From: JBBRHQ01 sp963815645
GTDB lineage: Bacteria > Actinomycetota > Thermoleophilia > Solirubrobacterales > 70-9
Length of the DNA stretch: 64,000 nucleotides
Direction: 5' to 3'
NCBI GenBank assembly: GCA_963815645.1
Contig: CAWFHL010000001.1
Location: forward strand, 2,418,001 to 2,482,000
Under the pieces are notes generated by a model. That model did not search any database, was not told the origin of the DNA, and was given only the letters and a program-made list of their open reading frames with translations. This document shows positions 63,830 to 64,000 of the stretch, piece after piece (the stretch's first letter is position 1; every line of letters begins with the position of its first letter). Position numbers and translations under genes: made by a program.

Positions 63830-64000
63830 ATGCGCGAGAAGGAGAGTCGCCCGCCGGAGAGCGCCGCGCCAGGATCCGCGGGGCAGGCGTTGCCGCTGGC
63901 GCTCGGCGGGATTGCGATCGTGCTGGTCCTGGCGATCGCCCTGGTCGCGATCGCCGGGGCGCTGACCGGAAAGGCGCGGGCGCAGCGGGCTGCCGACCTC
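63830..64000 (+). CDS. TadG/TadE-like protein, N-terminal fragment
   Basis: Runs off the right edge. 57 residues visible: polar head, GQALPLALGGIAIVLVLAIALVAIAGALTG helix, then KARAQRAADL. The GQALP processing-like site and helix followed by RAQRAADLAA-type sequence fit pilin-like proteins of tad loci. Shows that the TA pair is inserted within the tad-like cluster. Confidence 0.6.
   Translation, partial: MREKESRPPESAAPGSAGQALPLALGGIAIVLVLAIALVAIAGALTGKARAQRAADL

Overview
The window is about 70% G+C. It carries actinobacterial gene families: a two-copy Ppx/GppA set, an actinobacterial-type Rpf, beta-carbonic anhydrase, MauE-like and TadE-like proteins, and an ftsEX-smpB-ssrA block. Gene content and style (many GTG/TTG starts, dense ATGA/GTGA overlaps) fit a deep-branching actinobacterium of the Thermoleophilia/Solirubrobacterales type. 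That placement is inferred from family resemblance alone.

Layout. 1-3.6 kb: the 3' part of a large secreted Fn3/DUF4082 protein with a 286-bp tandem repeat. 3.8-13 kb: ogt and an ECF sigma factor, nadC, nadA, an Fpg-type glycosylase, carbonic anhydrase, a MauE-thioredoxin fusion, a flavoprotein and a trehalose-synthase-like glycosyltransferase. 13-21.5 kb: a redox locus with a haem-binding protein, a two-component system, Gly/His-rich secreted proteins, ApbE, a ferric-reductase-like membrane protein, a ferredoxin reductase and a 3Fe-4S-type ferredoxin. 21.6-22.9 kb: a ZIP transporter beside a decayed NRAMP gene. 23-31.3 kb: ftsE-ftsX-S41 protease-RNase R-smpB-HhH protein-tmRNA. 31.4-40 kb: an ArsR/SRPBCC pair, a PEP-mutase-family enzyme, a flavodoxin-like protein, an amine oxidase, an amino-acid ABC transporter, a P450 and an RDD protein. 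40-48.5 kb: an Rpf-like hydrolase, enoyl-CoA hydratase, an MMPL exporter, YjbQ, Ppx plus an HD protein, an M23 peptidase and UppP. 48.8-61.2 kb: a phosphate/polyphosphate island with two PhoB-type regulators, pstSCAB-phoU, ppx, a CHAD protein, ppk1, DUF47 and pit, preceded at three points by 11-bp-spaced PHO-box-like repeats. 61.5-64 kb: TadE-like genes interrupted by a vapBC-type toxin-antitoxin pair.

How the genes work together. The pst genes import phosphate at high affinity and DUF47/Pit at low affinity. Ppk1 stores it as polyphosphate, the Ppx enzymes release it, and CHAD proteins bind polyP. Two CRP-like palindromes (TGTGA-N6-TCACA) precede the Rpf-like and the M23 cell-wall hydrolase genes. 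The 13-21.5 kb locus looks like a regulated membrane electron-transfer unit.

Quality caveat. At least twenty conserved genes, including uppP, ppk1, pstS, pstC and pit, are interrupted by single-base frameshifts although both sides stay conserved. This points to uncorrected indels in the consensus rather than mass gene decay. Such genes are given here as whole genes, with the estimated shift positions.
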